DNA of 64,000 bases from Neohoeflea coraliihabitans (GTDB lineage: Bacteria > Pseudomonadota > Alphaproteobacteria > Rhizobiales > Rhizobiaceae): assembly GCF_019334345.1 (NCBI RefSeq), contig NZ_JAHWQX010000001.1, positions 496,001 to 560,000 on the forward strand, written 5' to 3'. Shown here piece by piece: positions 7,965-18,100 of the stretch. Every line of letters starts with the position of its first letter. Position 1 is the first letter of the stretch. The position numbers and the translations under genes are program-made. Under the pieces are notes generated by a model. That model saw only the letters and a list, made by a program, of their open reading frames with translations, was not told the DNA's origin and ran no database searches.

Positions 7965-10930
7965 GCGCTCTGCCGCTGGCCTTTGGCGCCCCGCTGCTGT
8001 TGTTCGGCCTGCTGGCGCTGCCGGTGATCTGGTGGCTGTTGCGCATGACGCCACCGCGGCCCCAGCGCGAGGCCTTTGCCCCGCTGCCGATCCTGGCGCG
8101 GGTGCTCAAAGCCGACCATACCCCGGCGCACAGCCCATGGTGGCTGACCGCCCTACGTTTGTTGGTCGCGGCGCTGATCATCTTCGCCCTCGCCGAGCCG
8201 ATCCTCAACCCGCGGTCGCAGACCTTGTCGCGCACCGGGCCGCTAGTCCTGATGATCGATAATGGCTGGGCCGCCGCGCCGGACTGGAGCGAGCGGGTTG
8301 AAAGCGCCGAAGCGCTGCTTGCCGAGGCGCGCGAAGCTGAACTTCCGGTCCTGATCGCTTTTACCGCCGAACGCCGCCATGAACCGACCCCGACGACGGC
8401 CGAGGCCGCGCTCGAGCAATTGCGCGCCGCCGAGCCGCGATCCTGGCAACCGGCGCGGGCGTCGGCCGTCGACGCCATCATCACCGCTCTGGCCGATACC
8501 GCGCCCGGCACCATTGCCATCCTGTCGGACGGCGTGGCCGAAGGTCAATCCGCAGCAGCCGATGAGCAGACCACCGCCCCCGATGACGATGCCGCCGCCT
8601 TTGAGCGCCTTTTCGCCCTCGGCGCGTCCGACATCCAGATCTTTGCACGCACCGGCAGCGCGCCCGTCGCCCTGACAGCGGCCAGCAACGCGGCCAACGG
8701 CTTCGAGGTAACTGCCGCACGCCTGCCCGAAGCGGGGGCCCGCGACATCACCCTGATTGCCCGTGACAACCGCGGCCGCGATGTGGCGCGTGGCGCGTTG
8801 ACCTTCGCCGCCGGCGAGATGACGGCATCCGGCCGTCTCGATGCGCCGTTTGAGCTGCGCAATGACATCGCGCGTCTCGAAGTCGTCGCCGCCCGCACTG
8901 CAGCCGGTGTGCGGCTGATCGATGACAGCGCCCGCCGCCGCCGCGTCGCCCTCATTTCCGGCGCCCCCGCTGACCAGTCGCAGCCCTTGCTGGCGCCGCT
9001 CTATTACATCGACAACGCCCTTTCGCCCTTCGCCGAGCTGCGCCGCGCCGACAGCGCCGATCTTGCCATTGCCGTGCCGAAATTGCTGGCCACCAATCCC
9101 AACGTCATCATCATGGCCGATATCGGCGTTCCGCAGACGATCGGCGCCCCCTCCGAGCTGTCTCCCTCGGCTTCGGCCGACACCTCGGCCTGGCCTGCTG
9201 CACTCTCCGAGTGGGTCCGGCGCGGCGGCACGCTCATCCGTTTTGCCGGGCCGCGCCTTGCCGCAGCAAGCGGCGACGATCCGCTGATCCCCGTGCGCCT
9301 GCGCCGCGGCGAGCGCGAGCTAGGCGGCGCCTTGTCCTGGGACGAACCGCAGCCTTTGGCCGCCTACCCGACCGCCGGGCCGTTCTCCGGCCTGCCGACA
9401 CCGGGCAATGTCACCGTCAAGCGGCAGGTGCTTGCCGAGCCATCGGCGGATCTGGCGGCCCGCACCTGGGCTTCGCTCGCCGACGGCACACCGCTGGTCA
9501 CCGCCGCGCCGCGCGGCGATGGGCGCATCGTCCTGTTCCATGTCACCGCCGAGGCCGGCTGGTCAAACCTGCCGATCTCCGGTCATTTCGTCGAGATGCT
9601 GCGCCGCATCGTCCAGCTCTCCAATGTCTCGCGCGCCACCATCGAGGCGCAAGATGCCAGTGCCTCGACATCATCGGACAGCGCCGCCGGGCAGGCACTC
9701 CTGCCCCCCTGGCGATTGCTCGATGCCAGCGGGCGCCTGGTGCCGGCGAACGGTGACGCCCGCCCGCTCGATCTCTCCGCCGCCCGCCCGCAGCCCGGCC
9801 CCGACAGTCCGCCCGGCCTTTACGGCAACGAGGATGGCCATGTCGCGCTCAATCTCTTCGCGCCGGGCGAGAGCCTGCGGTCCCTCGTCATTCCGGCGCC
9901 CGCCGCTCCCCTCACACGCCTGCCAATCGGCAGCAGCGAGACTATCCCGCTGACCCCTTGGCTGTTCGCCGCGGCCCTGTTCGGCCTGATCGCCGACACG
10001 CTGATCGTTCTCATTCTCGCCGGCGGCCTGTCGCGGTTGCGCTCCCGCGCCGGCCTGCTCCAGCGCTCGCGGGTGGCCCTCGCCCTTCTCGCCGCCCTTG
10101 CTGTGAGCCTTGTACCCGCCTTGCAGCCGGCCAGCGCCCAGCAAAATGCAGGTGCGCCGGCTGCCGCCAGCGACGCCCGGGCCGGCGACGCGCATATTCT
10201 CGAGCAACTGGACACCACGCATCTGGCCTATGTCCTGACCGGCGATGACACCGTCGATGCCACGAGCCGCGCCGGACTGGACGGGCTGTCGACCTATCTC
10301 GCCAACCGCACGGCGCTCGAGCCCGGCGCCGCCGTCGGCGTCGACATCGAGCGCGACGAACTGGCCTTCTACCCCTTGATCTACTGGCCAATGTCGGAAC
10401 AGGCTCCGTTTCCGACAGAGGCGGCCATCAGCCGCATCGACGCCTATATGCGCAGCGGCGGCTCGGTTCTGTTCGACACCCGCGACCGCATCGACAGCCT
10501 CGGCGCCGGCACCACAGGCCCCACACGCCGCCTGCAGATCATCCTCTCCGGGCTCGACATCCCGGCTCTCGAGCCCGTGCCCTCGGATCACGTCCTGACC
10601 AAGGCATTCTACCTGCTCGACACCTTTCCCGGCCGCTATGCCGACGGCCCGCTATGGGTCGAGGCGATTGGCGAGGGCGGCCCTGACGGCGACCGCCCGG
10701 CACGGGGTGGAGACGGCGTCTCCTCGATCCTGATCACCGGCAATGATCTCGCCGCCGCCTGGGCGCAGGACGCTGCCGGCAATCCGCTTTTCGCCACGGT
10801 GCCGAACGATCCCTGGCAGCGCGAATACGCTTACCGGGCCGGCGTCAACATCGTCATGTACATGCTGACCGGCAACTACAAGGCCGATCAGGTGCACATT
10901 CCCGCCTTGCTCGAGCGGCTCGGGCAATGA
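7961..10930 (+). CDS. BatA-like / DUF4159 membrane protein
   Basis: A 989-residue membrane protein. The first 85 residues match the BatA (aerotolerance) N-terminal region, with two hydrophobic helices and LRMTPPRPQREAFAPLPIL between them. A VWA-like region follows, starting VLMIDNGWAAAPDW, where the metal-site DxSxS is lost (DNGWA), then a possible glutamine-amidotransferase-like fold. Two further helices lie around residues 665-690 and 704-722. The periplasmic-looking C-terminus from about 745 (HILEQLDTTHLAYVL ... YPLIYWPMSE) is DUF4159. It overlaps the DUF58 gene by ATGA and is followed after 13 bases by another VWA-type gene. The likely role is a membrane platform for the MoxR system. Confidence 0.82.
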   Translation: MSALPLAFGAPLLLFGLLALPVIWWLLRMTPPRPQREAFAPLPILARVLKADHTPAHSPWWLTALRLLVAALIIFALAEPILNPRSQTLSRTGPLVLMIDNGWAAAPDWSERVESAEALLAEAREAELPVLIAFTAERRHEPTPTTAEAALEQLRAAEPRSWQPARASAVDAIITALADTAPGTIAILSDGVAEGQSAAADEQTTAPDDDAAAFERLFALGASDIQIFARTGSAPVALTAASNAANGFEVTAARLPEAGARDITLIARDNRGRDVARGALTFAAGEMTASGRLDAPFELRNDIARLEVVAARTAAGVRLIDDSARRRRVALISGAPADQSQPLLAPLYYIDNALSPFAELRRADSADLAIAVPKLLATNPNVIIMADIGVPQTIGAPSELSPSASADTSAWPAALSEWVRRGGTLIRFAGPRLAAASGDDPLIPVRLRRGERELGGALSWDEPQPLAAYPTAGPFSGLPTPGNVTVKRQVLAEPSADLAARTWASLADGTPLVTAAPRGDGRIVLFHVTAEAGWSNLPISGHFVEMLRRIVQLSNVSRATIEAQDASASTSSDSAAGQALLPPWRLLDASGRLVPANGDARPLDLSAARPQPGPDSPPGLYGNEDGHVALNLFAPGESLRSLVIPAPAAPLTRLPIGSSETIPLTPWLFAAALFGLIADTLIVLILAGGLSRLRSRAGLLQRSRVALALLAALAVSLVPALQPASAQQNAGAPAAASDARAGDAHILEQLDTTHLAYVLTGDDTVDATSRAGLDGLSTYLANRTALEPGAAVGVDIERDELAFYPLIYWPMSEQAPFPTEAAISRIDAYMRSGGSVLFDTRDRIDSLGAGTTGPTRRLQIILSGLDIPALEPVPSDHVLTKAFYLLDTFPGRYADGPLWVEAIGEGGPDGDRPARGGDGVSSILITGNDLAAAWAQDAAGNPLFATVPNDPWQREYAYRAGVNIVMYMLTGNYKADQVHIPALLERLGQ

Positions 10931-10943
10931 GGAGCGCAAGCCG

Positions 10944-13010
10944 ATGACGCTCAGTTTCGCGCCGCTTCTCCCGCAGTCTCTAATAGTTGCCCTGGCGCTG
11001 GCCGCGGCGCTGCTTGCGGCTGCCGTCCTTTTCGCCCGCCCGCGCGGTGCCGTCCTGCGTCTCGCGGCTCTTGCCGCGCTGCTGCTTGCCCTCGTCAACC
11101 CGGTCGTCAATTTCGAAGACCGCGCGCCGGTCGACAGCGTTGTCGCCATCCTCGTCGATCGCAGCCAGAGCCAGAGCCTCGCGGATCGCACCGCCCAGAC
11201 CGATGCCGCCCTGGCAGGGCTGGAAGCGCAACTGGCGCGGCATCCGGGATTTGTCACCCGCATCATCGACTACCGCGACGACGCCGATGCCGACTCGCCC
11301 TCGACGCGCCTTTTCGAAGCGCTGGCCAGCGGCATTCGTGATGTGCCCGTCTCCCGCCTTGCCGGAGCCATCCTCATCACCGACGGCCAGGTCCACGATA
11401 TCCCGGCCAGCCTCAAGGCAAGCGGCCTTTCGGTGCCGCTGCATGCACTGATCACCGGCGAGGCCGATGAGCGTGATCGCCGCATCGAGATCGTCAGCGC
11501 GCCGCGCTTCGGCATTGTCGGAGAACCCCAGGAGATCGTCTATCGCGTCACTGTCGATGGTGCGGATGACGCCGCCCTTGCCAGGCTCCCCGTGACCATC
11601 CGGGTCAATGGCGAGGACCGGGATGTCGCCGCCGCCCGCCCCGGCAGCAATGCCACGTTCACGTTTGAAGTGCCGCGCGGCGGCGATTCGATCATCGAGT
11701 TCATTCTCGAAAGCAGCCCCGACGAAATCACCACCGTCAACAACCGTGCCATCGCGCGACTGGAGGGCATCCGCGAGAACCTCCGGGTTCTGCTGGTCTC
11801 GGGGGCACCGCATGCCGGCGAACGCGCCTGGCGCAATCTTCTCAAATCCGATGCCGCCGTCGATCTTGTGCATTTCACCATTCTGCGCCCGCCGCAGAAA
11901 CAGGATGGAACACCGATCACCGAATTGTCGCTGATCGCCTTCCCGACGCGCGAATTGTTCATCGAGAAGGTCGATGAATTCGACCTGATCATCTTCGACC
12001 GCTACCAGAACCGCGGTGTCCTGCCGGTTCTGTATTACGACTACATCGCCCAGTATGTCGCCGATGGGGGTGCGCTCCTCGTTGCTTCGGGGCCGGAACT
12101 CGCCGGCATCGAGACCGTGGCCGATACGCCGCTGGCCCCGGCACTGCCGGCGCGGCCGACGGGCGCTGTGACCGCCGAAGGATTCTATCCGCGTCTGACT
12201 GAAGCCGGTCGCCGCCATCCGGTCACCCGCGCTTTGCCGGGCAGCCGCGGCGAGACCCCCGACTGGGGACGATGGTTTCGCACCATCGATGTCACCAATG
12301 TCAGTGGCGATACGGTGATGCAGGGTGCTGGCGACGCTCCCCTGCTCGTCCTCGACCGCTATGGCAAGGGGCGCGTTGCAATGCTGCTGTCCGATCACGG
12401 CTGGCTGTGGGCGCGCGGCTTCGAAGGGGGCGGTCCGCATATCGCGCTGTACCGCCGCATTGCCCACTGGCTGATGCAGGAGCCCTCGCTCGAAGAGGAA
12501 GCGCTGCGCGCCGAGAGCCGTGGCCGCACGCTGCGCATCGAACGCCAGAGCATGGCCGACAGCGCCGCGCCGGTCACCGTCACAATGCCCTCAGGCGCCA
12601 GCCGGCAGGTGCCGCTCGAACGCGAGGCGGATGGCCTGTTCACGGCGGAGATGCGCATTGACGCCTTTGGCCTTGTCGAGGTCCGCGACGGCGAGCTGAC
12701 CGCCTTGGCGCATCTTGGCGCTGTCGATGCGCCGGAGTTCCGCGCCGCCGTCTCGACAGAAGAGTTGCTGCAGCCCCTGTCGCGCCAGAGCGGCGGCACG
12801 GTGGCGCGGGTGGATGACGAAGCCGGCAACCTGCCGCAGATCCTGCCGATCCGCACGACCGGACGCGATGCCGGAGGCCGTCTGGTGCTGCGCGCCTCCT
12901 CCCAGACCGTGCTGCTCGGCGTCCGCTCCGTGCCGTTGCTGGCCGGTTTTCTCGGCCTCGCGCTCCTGCTCGCGCTTCTTGCCGGCACCTGGTTCCGGGA
13001 AAGCCGTTAG
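10944..13010 (+). CDS. VWA-type membrane protein of the MoxR operon
   Basis: A 688-residue protein with two N-terminal membrane helices (about 10-30 and 33-52), a large soluble region and a last helix at 662-682 before a short basic tail. After the second helix it reads VVAILVDRSQSQS, an intact MIDAS DxSxS motif, and later AGAILITDGQVHD, typical of a VWA domain. The middle part (LRVLLVSGAPHAGERAWRN ... LLVASGPELAG) resembles class I glutamine amidotransferase-like folds without an obvious nucleophile. It has a good GAGGAGC ribosome-binding site. It ends the operon and converges with a GNAT gene 13 bases away. The function is unknown, probably in concert with MoxR. Confidence 0.8.
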   Translation: MTLSFAPLLPQSLIVALALAAALLAAAVLFARPRGAVLRLAALAALLLALVNPVVNFEDRAPVDSVVAILVDRSQSQSLADRTAQTDAALAGLEAQLARHPGFVTRIIDYRDDADADSPSTRLFEALASGIRDVPVSRLAGAILITDGQVHDIPASLKASGLSVPLHALITGEADERDRRIEIVSAPRFGIVGEPQEIVYRVTVDGADDAALARLPVTIRVNGEDRDVAAARPGSNATFTFEVPRGGDSIIEFILESSPDEITTVNNRAIARLEGIRENLRVLLVSGAPHAGERAWRNLLKSDAAVDLVHFTILRPPQKQDGTPITELSLIAFPTRELFIEKVDEFDLIIFDRYQNRGVLPVLYYDYIAQYVADGGALLVASGPELAGIETVADTPLAPALPARPTGAVTAEGFYPRLTEAGRRHPVTRALPGSRGETPDWGRWFRTIDVTNVSGDTVMQGAGDAPLLVLDRYGKGRVAMLLSDHGWLWARGFEGGGPHIALYRRIAHWLMQEPSLEEEALRAESRGRTLRIERQSMADSAAPVTVTMPSGASRQVPLEREADGLFTAEMRIDAFGLVEVRDGELTALAHLGAVDAPEFRAAVSTEELLQPLSRQSGGTVARVDDEAGNLPQILPIRTTGRDAGGRLVLRASSQTVLLGVRSVPLLAGFLGLALLLALLAGTWFRESR

Positions 13011-13023
13011 GTCGCGCCTGGTG

Positions 13024-13530
13024 TCAGCCGCGCTGGCGGTGACGGATTTCTCCCTCGAGCGCCGGCGCCTCGGCGCCGTTCAGGCAAGCGGCCAGCACCC
13101 GGCGTGGATCGACCGGGCCCGGCATCTGCAGGGCGCCGGGACGGATGACGGAAAAGCCCAGCGGCCCGTAATAGGGCGGATCGCCGATCAGGATGACCGC
13201 CTTTGCGCCGGCCTGCTCCGCAGCCGCGACAGCGATCCGCACCAGTTCCCGTCCGATGCCGAGATTCTTGTGCGATGGCCGCACCGCAAGGGGGCCAAGC
13301 AGATAGGCCGGAACAGGGCCGGCCAGGATCGGCGTCATGCGAACCGAGGCGATGATTTCGCCGCCGGACGCACACACATAGGACAGGGCCTGCTCGTACG
13401 GACCCTGCTCGCGGATGCGCTCGGCGGCACGCGCGAAACGCCCGGGGCCGAAGGCTTCCTCATTGATGATCTGGATGGCTGCATCATGCGATGCGTCTTC
13501 GGGCAGATAGGCGAGATCGGAGATGGACAT
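13024..13530 (-). CDS. GNAT-family N-acetyltransferase (YhbS-like)
   Basis: A 168-residue acetyltransferase. The acetyl-CoA binding part reads LGPLAVRPSHKNLGIGRELVRIA, where the expected Q/RxxGxG/A is NLGIGR, followed by AAAEQAGAKAVILIGDPPYYGPLGFS, the typical YhbS-like ending. Substrate unknown. An upstream ATG at 13563 is possible, but the family begins near MSISDLAYLPEDA, so 13530 is preferred. It is convergent with the end of the MoxR operon. Confidence 0.82.
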   Translation of the reverse strand: MSISDLAYLPEDASHDAAIQIINEEAFGPGRFARAAERIREQGPYEQALSYVCASGGEIIASVRMTPILAGPVPAYLLGPLAVRPSHKNLGIGRELVRIAVAAAEQAGAKAVILIGDPPYYGPLGFSVIRPGALQMPGPVDPRRVLAACLNGAEAPALEGEIRHRQRG

Positions 13531-13758
13531 GGCGGGATACCGAACAGAGAGAGGAGACAACACATGCGTCGGCGCGCCATAGGCGCGGCCGGAATCAGCG
13601 TCGTCGCAAGGTCCAGGTCTCGGTCAAGATCATCTCTCCGTTCCCTGCGCTCCTAGCAAACACCGCTGCGTGCGGCAAATGAAAAAGGACATTCCCGCCC
13701 GTGAGGGGGTGTGAAACCGGTCCACCAGACCTATCTTGCAGGCCAAAGGAGATCACCA

Positions 13759-14748
13759 ATGGGCATGCTCGAGAACGGCGTCTGGAAGGACGTCTGGTAT
13801 GACACGAAATCCACCAAGGGCCAGTTCAAGCGCTCGCAAAGCGCTTTCCGCAACTGGATCACCCGCGACGGCAGCGCCGGGCCAAGCGGCGAGGACGGCT
13901 TCAAGGCCGAGGCCGGCCGCTATCACCTTTACATCTCGCTGGCGTGCCCCTGGGCCCACCGGACCCTGATCTTTCGCCGCCTGAAAGGCCTCGAGGAGAT
14001 GATCTCGCTGAGCATCGTTGACTATCACATGGGCGAGGAGGGCTGGTCGTTCAAAGCCCGCGATGGCGGCACCGGCGACACGCTGCTCGGCAAGCAGTTC
14101 CTGCATCAGGTCTATACCGAAGCGAAAGATGATTATACCGGGCGCGTCACCGTCCCGGTCCTGTGGGACAAACAGCGCCAGACAATCGTCTCCAATGAAT
14201 CCGCGGAGATTATCCGCATGTTCAATTCGGCCTTTGCCGACATCGCGCCGCCTTCACCCGACTTCTATCCCGAAGCGCTGCGCGATGAAATCGACGCGAT
14301 CAACGATGAGGTGTACAGCCACGTCAACAATGGCGTCTACAAGGCCGGTTTTGCCACCACCCAGGAGGCCTATGAGGAAAACGTCACCGCCTTGTTCGAC
14401 ACGCTTGATATGCTGGAGGAGCGCCTGTCAGGACAACGCTATCTCGTCGGCGAGCAGCTGACTGAAGCCGATTGGCGCCTGTTCACCACCCTGGTCCGGT
14501 TCGATGCGGTTTATGTCGGGCATTTCAAATGCAACATCCGGCGCATCGCCGACTATCCCAACCTGCACAACTATCTGCGGGAGCTCTACCAGATGCCCGG
14601 TATCGCGGACACGGTCGATTTCCTGCACATCAAGAACCACTATTACGGCAGCCATCCGACGGTCAATCCGACCGCCATCGTCCCGGTCGGGCCTGCCCTG
14701 CAGCTTGATGTCCCGCATGACCGCGCGCATCTGCCGAAAGCAGCCTGA
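13759..14748 (+). CDS. Glutathionyl-hydroquinone reductase
   Basis: A 329-residue Xi-class glutathione transferase, which reductively removes glutathione from glutathionyl-hydroquinones. The active-site cysteine is seen in YISLACPWAHRTLI, preceded by the family's W and G-rich N-terminal extension, and the C-terminal helical domain contains YLVGEQLTEADWRLFTTLVRFD and the family-typical HFKCNIRRIADYPNL. AAAGGAGAT lies at an ideal distance before the ATG at 13759, which decides the start over the upstream Met at 13711. It is convergent with the ABC-2 exporter genes. A role in quinone detoxification or oxidative stress is likely from the family. Confidence 0.93.
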   Translation: MGMLENGVWKDVWYDTKSTKGQFKRSQSAFRNWITRDGSAGPSGEDGFKAEAGRYHLYISLACPWAHRTLIFRRLKGLEEMISLSIVDYHMGEEGWSFKARDGGTGDTLLGKQFLHQVYTEAKDDYTGRVTVPVLWDKQRQTIVSNESAEIIRMFNSAFADIAPPSPDFYPEALRDEIDAINDEVYSHVNNGVYKAGFATTQEAYEENVTALFDTLDMLEERLSGQRYLVGEQLTEADWRLFTTLVRFDAVYVGHFKCNIRRIADYPNLHNYLRELYQMPGIADTVDFLHIKNHYYGSHPTVNPTAIVPVGPALQLDVPHDRAHLPKAA

Positions 14749-14769
14749 GCCGCATTCGCGGCCGTCGCC

Positions 14770-15531
14770 TCACGAGCGGATCTTGAAGCCGGTGCGGAAG
14801 GTCCACCAGATGATGCCGAGACAGAGCGCCAGAAACAGCGCGATCATCATCAGGCTGATGGCGATATTGACGTCGGCCATGCCGAAGAAGCTCCAGCGAA
14901 AACCGGAGATCAGGTAGACGACGGGGTTGAACAGTGCCACCGTTTGCCAGCCCTCCGGCAGCATCGAGATCGAATAGAAGCTGCCGCCGAGGAAGACCAG
15001 CGGCGTGATCACCAGCAGGGGGACCAGCTGCAGCTGCTCGAAATTCTTCGACCACAGTCCGATGATGAAGCCGAACAGGCTGAAGGAGATGCAGGTCAGC
15101 GTCAGGAACGCAACCATTGCCGCAGGATGCTGGATGGTCAGATCGACGAAAAAGAACGCCGTGCCGAGAATGATCAGCCCGATGAACATCGATTTCGTTG
15201 CCGCCGCCCCGACATAGCCCAGCACGATTTCGATGAAGGAGACCGGCGCGGCGTTCACCTCATAGATCGATCCGATGAATTTCGGAAAATAGATGCCGAA
15301 GGACGCATTCGAAATGCTTTGCGTCAGGACCGACAGCATGATCAGCCCCGGCACGATGAAGGCGCCGTAGGATATGCCTTCGACTTCCTGGATGCGCGAT
15401 CCGATGGCCGCTCCGAAGACAATGAAATAAAGGGACGTCGAAAGCACCGGCGAGATCAGGCTTTGCGTGATGGTACGGAAGAACCGCCGCATCTCGGAAC
15501 GATAGATCGACCAGACCGCCTGCAGGTTCAT
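14770..15531 (-). CDS. ABC-2 type exporter permease
   Basis: A 253-residue permease with six predicted membrane helices and the ABC-2 signature near the C-terminus ([19 protein letters not shown]). It starts with an amphipathic [19 protein letters not shown]. It overlaps the upstream ATPase gene by ATGA (15528-15531), so the pair forms one exporter of the drug/polysaccharide/NodJ-like group. The substrate cannot be deduced. It is convergent with the glutathionyl-hydroquinone reductase gene. Confidence 0.9.
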   Translation of the reverse strand: MNLQAVWSIYRSEMRRFFRTITQSLISPVLSTSLYFIVFGAAIGSRIQEVEGISYGAFIVPGLIMLSVLTQSISNASFGIYFPKFIGSIYEVNAAPVSFIEIVLGYVGAAATKSMFIGLIILGTAFFFVDLTIQHPAAMVAFLTLTCISFSLFGFIIGLWSKNFEQLQLVPLLVITPLVFLGGSFYSISMLPEGWQTVALFNPVVYLISGFRWSFFGMADVNIAISLMMIALFLALCLGIIWWTFRTGFKIRS

Positions 15532-16466
15532 GTCCGCGCCTCCGGTTTGTCCTCGATCAGGCTGACGAAGATGTCCTCGAGTGAACTTTGCCGCGTGTCG
15601 ACATCCCTCAGCTTGATACCGGCAGCATTGAGATCATTGAACAGCGACATGATGCCGGTGCGTTCGCCATTCGCTTCATAGCTGTAGACCAGCGTGCAGC
15701 GGTCCTCCGACTGCGCGAGACTGTATTTGGCCAGCGTGTCCGGCAGGCTGGCGAGCGGCTCGAGAAGCTCGATGCGCATTTCCCGGTGCCCCATCCGGCG
15801 CACCAGCGTATCCTTGTCTTCGACCAGCAGGATCTTGCCCTTGCTGATGATGCCGACACGATCGGCGATCGCCTCGGCCTCCTCGATGTAATGCGTCGTC
15901 AGGATGATCGTCACCCCTTCGGCGCGCAGCTGGCGGATGACCTCCCACATGTCCTTGCGCAGTTCGACGTCAACGCCGGCCGACGGCTCGTCGAGAAACA
16001 GCACTTTCGGCTGATGGCACAGCGCCTTGGCAATCAGCACCCGGCGCTTCATGCCGCCCGATAGCTCCGACGTCATGCTGTCGCGCTTGTCCCACAGCGA
16101 CAGCCGCCTCAGCACATTTTCGAGAAAGTCCGGATCGGCCGGCTTGCCGTACAGCCCGCGCGTGAAGCGCAAACCATCAAGCACCTTCTGGAACGGCTCG
16201 AGCGCGATCTCCTGCGGCACAAGGCCGATCAATGACCGCGCCGCGCGGTAATCGCGGATCGTGTCGTGCCCACCCACCGACACGCTGCCGGAGGTCAGAT
16301 TGACCAGGCCGCAGATGATCGAGATCAGCGTCGTCTTGCCGGCGCCGTTCGGTCCGAGCAGCGCCAGGATCTCACCCTCTTCGATGCTCAGATTGACATC
16401 ATCGAGGGCGCGGAAGCCGCCATCATAGACTTTCGAGACGTTCTCGACCTGGATGATGGAAGCCAT
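15528..16466 (-). CDS. ABC exporter ATP-binding protein (ABC-2 type partner)
   Basis: A 312-residue ATPase with Walker [17 protein letters not shown]-loop GLVPQEIAL, signature [16 protein letters not shown], Walker [14 protein letters not shown] and the H-loop Trp-free TTHYIEEAE. The C-terminal extension of about 90 residues is usual for CcmA/NatA-type exporters. The start [16 protein letters not shown] at 16466 is preferred to an open frame extending to 16538. Translation is coupled to the permease by an ATGA overlap. Confidence 0.92.
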   Translation of the reverse strand: MASIIQVENVSKVYDGGFRALDDVNLSIEEGEILALLGPNGAGKTTLISIICGLVNLTSGSVSVGGHDTIRDYRAARSLIGLVPQEIALEPFQKVLDGLRFTRGLYGKPADPDFLENVLRRLSLWDKRDSMTSELSGGMKRRVLIAKALCHQPKVLFLDEPSAGVDVELRKDMWEVIRQLRAEGVTIILTTHYIEEAEAIADRVGIISKGKILLVEDKDTLVRRMGHREMRIELLEPLASLPDTLAKYSLAQSEDRCTLVYSYEANGERTGIMSLFNDLNAAGIKLRDVDTRQSSLEDIFVSLIEDKPEART

Positions 16467-16573
16467 AAAGTACCGGGGATTGTCGTTTGTCGGGGGGCGA
16501 ATGCAGCGCCAATGTAACCGCTCGCCGGCGCGAAGCAAAGCACGATCGCAACAGCCGGGCCATGCGCCGCGAA

Positions 16574-17080
16574 TTACCAGAAATCGGCATGCGGCGCGCC
16601 ATCGCGCAACTCGTCAATCCGCCGCCGGGTGGCCGGCGTGACGCCCTCGGGCAAGGCATCGGGCGCGAAGAACCGTGCCTCGATGATTTCCCGGTCGGGC
16701 ATCTTTTCGCGGATCTGCCGCACCGCGCACCGATAGAAGACGACATGGTCGCGCCGCGACATGCGCGCATTGAAGAACACCGCCAGCATCTCCGGTTCTC
16801 CGACAATCTCGAGGCACCCTTCCTCCAGAAGCTCCCGCCGCAGCGCCGCTTGGGCTGTCTGGCCGCGCTCGACGCCGCCGCCGGGCATGTGCCAGCCTCC
16901 CACATAGGAATGGCGCACGAGGAAGATCCGCCCCTGCGCGTCAAAGCACGCGGCCCGCACACCCAGCGTCATGCCGCGCGAGACGAAGAACCATCGATGC
17001 AGCACGAAGGTCAGCAAGCGTGCCCCCAGGCTGCGCTTCTCCGCCGGTGCCGACGCTGCATGTTGAGCGCTATCGCTCAT
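16574..17080 (-). CDS. NUDIX hydrolase
   Basis: A 168-residue NUDIX protein. The box reads GGGVERGQTAQAALRRELLEEGCL, with Mg-binding residues in RELLEEG, and is preceded by RHSYVGGWHMPGG, which resembles proteins annotated as dGTP/NDP-sugar diphosphohydrolases. The N-terminus has a hydrophobic stretch RLLTFVLHRWFFVSRG that could touch the membrane. The frame is open far upstream on this strand, but that part covers the next gene on the other strand; MSDSAQ at 17080 has GGAG 2 bases ahead. It is divergent from the metallophosphoesterase gene with about 54 bases between. Confidence 0.82.
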   Translation of the reverse strand: MSDSAQHAASAPAEKRSLGARLLTFVLHRWFFVSRGMTLGVRAACFDAQGRIFLVRHSYVGGWHMPGGGVERGQTAQAALRRELLEEGCLEIVGEPEMLAVFFNARMSRRDHVVFYRCAVRQIREKMPDREIIEARFFAPDALPEGVTPATRRRIDELRDGAPHADFW

Positions 17081-17134
17081 ATCTCCGGAAGACGCCGCTT
17101 GCCGCACGCCCGGCCCCCCGCTATGTGACGAAGC

Positions 17135-18058
17135 ATGTTTCGGCTGGTTCATATCTCCGACGTTCATCTTGGTCCTCTTCCCCGCATCTCGCTGGCCGAA
17201 TTGGCATCCAAGCGGATCACCGGTTACGTCAACTGGCGGCGCAACCGCCGCAAGCACATGTTCGGCACGACGCTCGAGGAACTGATCGAGGCGCTGGCTG
17301 AAACCGAACTCGATCATGTCGCCATTACCGGCGACCTCGTCAACCTCGCCACCAGTACCGAGATCGAGACGGTCACCAAGTGGCTTGAGACCAATTTCCT
17401 GCCCGAACGCACGACGCTGGTGCCCGGCAATCACGATGCCTATGTCCCCGGCGCGCTGAAACATGCGGTGAAGGCCTGGCGCCCCTGGTTGCTGTCGGGC
17501 GCTGAAGCGGAGCACAAAAAGCCGCTGTTTCCCTCGCTGACCGTGCGTGACAATGTCGCCCTGATCGGCATCTCCAGCGCCAATGCGTCGCTGCCCTTTC
17601 TTGCCACCGGCGATCTCAGCGCCAAGCAGGCGCGCCGCGCCGGCAGACTGCTCGCCGAAGCGGGCGAAAAAGGCCAGTTCCGCGTGGTTCTGATCCATCA
17701 TCCGCCGGTCGAGGGCGCCGCCAGCTGGCACAAGCGCCTGAAGGGCATCAGGCGCTTCCGCCGGATGATCCGCAAGAACGGCGCCGAGCTCGTGTTGCAC
17801 GGCCATACCCATCTCAATTCTCTCTACCACATCACCGTACCCGGAGGGGCGGAGGTGCCGGTTGTCGGCATCGCCTCGGCCAGCCAGTCGCCGGGGGCCC
17901 GCAAGCCGGCCGCCGCCTTCAATCTGTTCGAGATTTCAGGCAGTCCCGGCGCCTGGGAGCTGCGCCATCGCCGCTATTCGCTCGCGGAAAACGGCGTTGC
18001 CGTCGTGGAGAACACCACGGATCCGCGTACCGGCAGCGCCGATCCGCTGCTGCGCTGA
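17135..18058 (+). CDS. Calcineurin-like metallophosphoesterase
   Basis: A 307-residue protein with the full metal-binding set of the family: LVHISDVHLG, ITGDLVN, LVPGNHDAY, LIHHPPV and LHGHTHLN. These hold a dinuclear metal centre. It resembles the Icc/CpdA-like bacterial group, but whether it acts on cyclic nucleotides, phospholipid precursors or something else cannot be told. It is convergent with the alpha/beta hydrolase gene. Confidence 0.88.
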   Translation: MFRLVHISDVHLGPLPRISLAELASKRITGYVNWRRNRRKHMFGTTLEELIEALAETELDHVAITGDLVNLATSTEIETVTKWLETNFLPERTTLVPGNHDAYVPGALKHAVKAWRPWLLSGAEAEHKKPLFPSLTVRDNVALIGISSANASLPFLATGDLSAKQARRAGRLLAEAGEKGQFRVVLIHHPPVEGAASWHKRLKGIRRFRRMIRKNGAELVLHGHTHLNSLYHITVPGGAEVPVVGIASASQSPGARKPAAAFNLFEISGSPGAWELRHRRYSLAENGVAVVENTTDPRTGSADPLLR

Positions 18059-18100
18059 GCATGTCCGCACCCCGCCACGGCGCCGATGCCGCCGGCCGTG

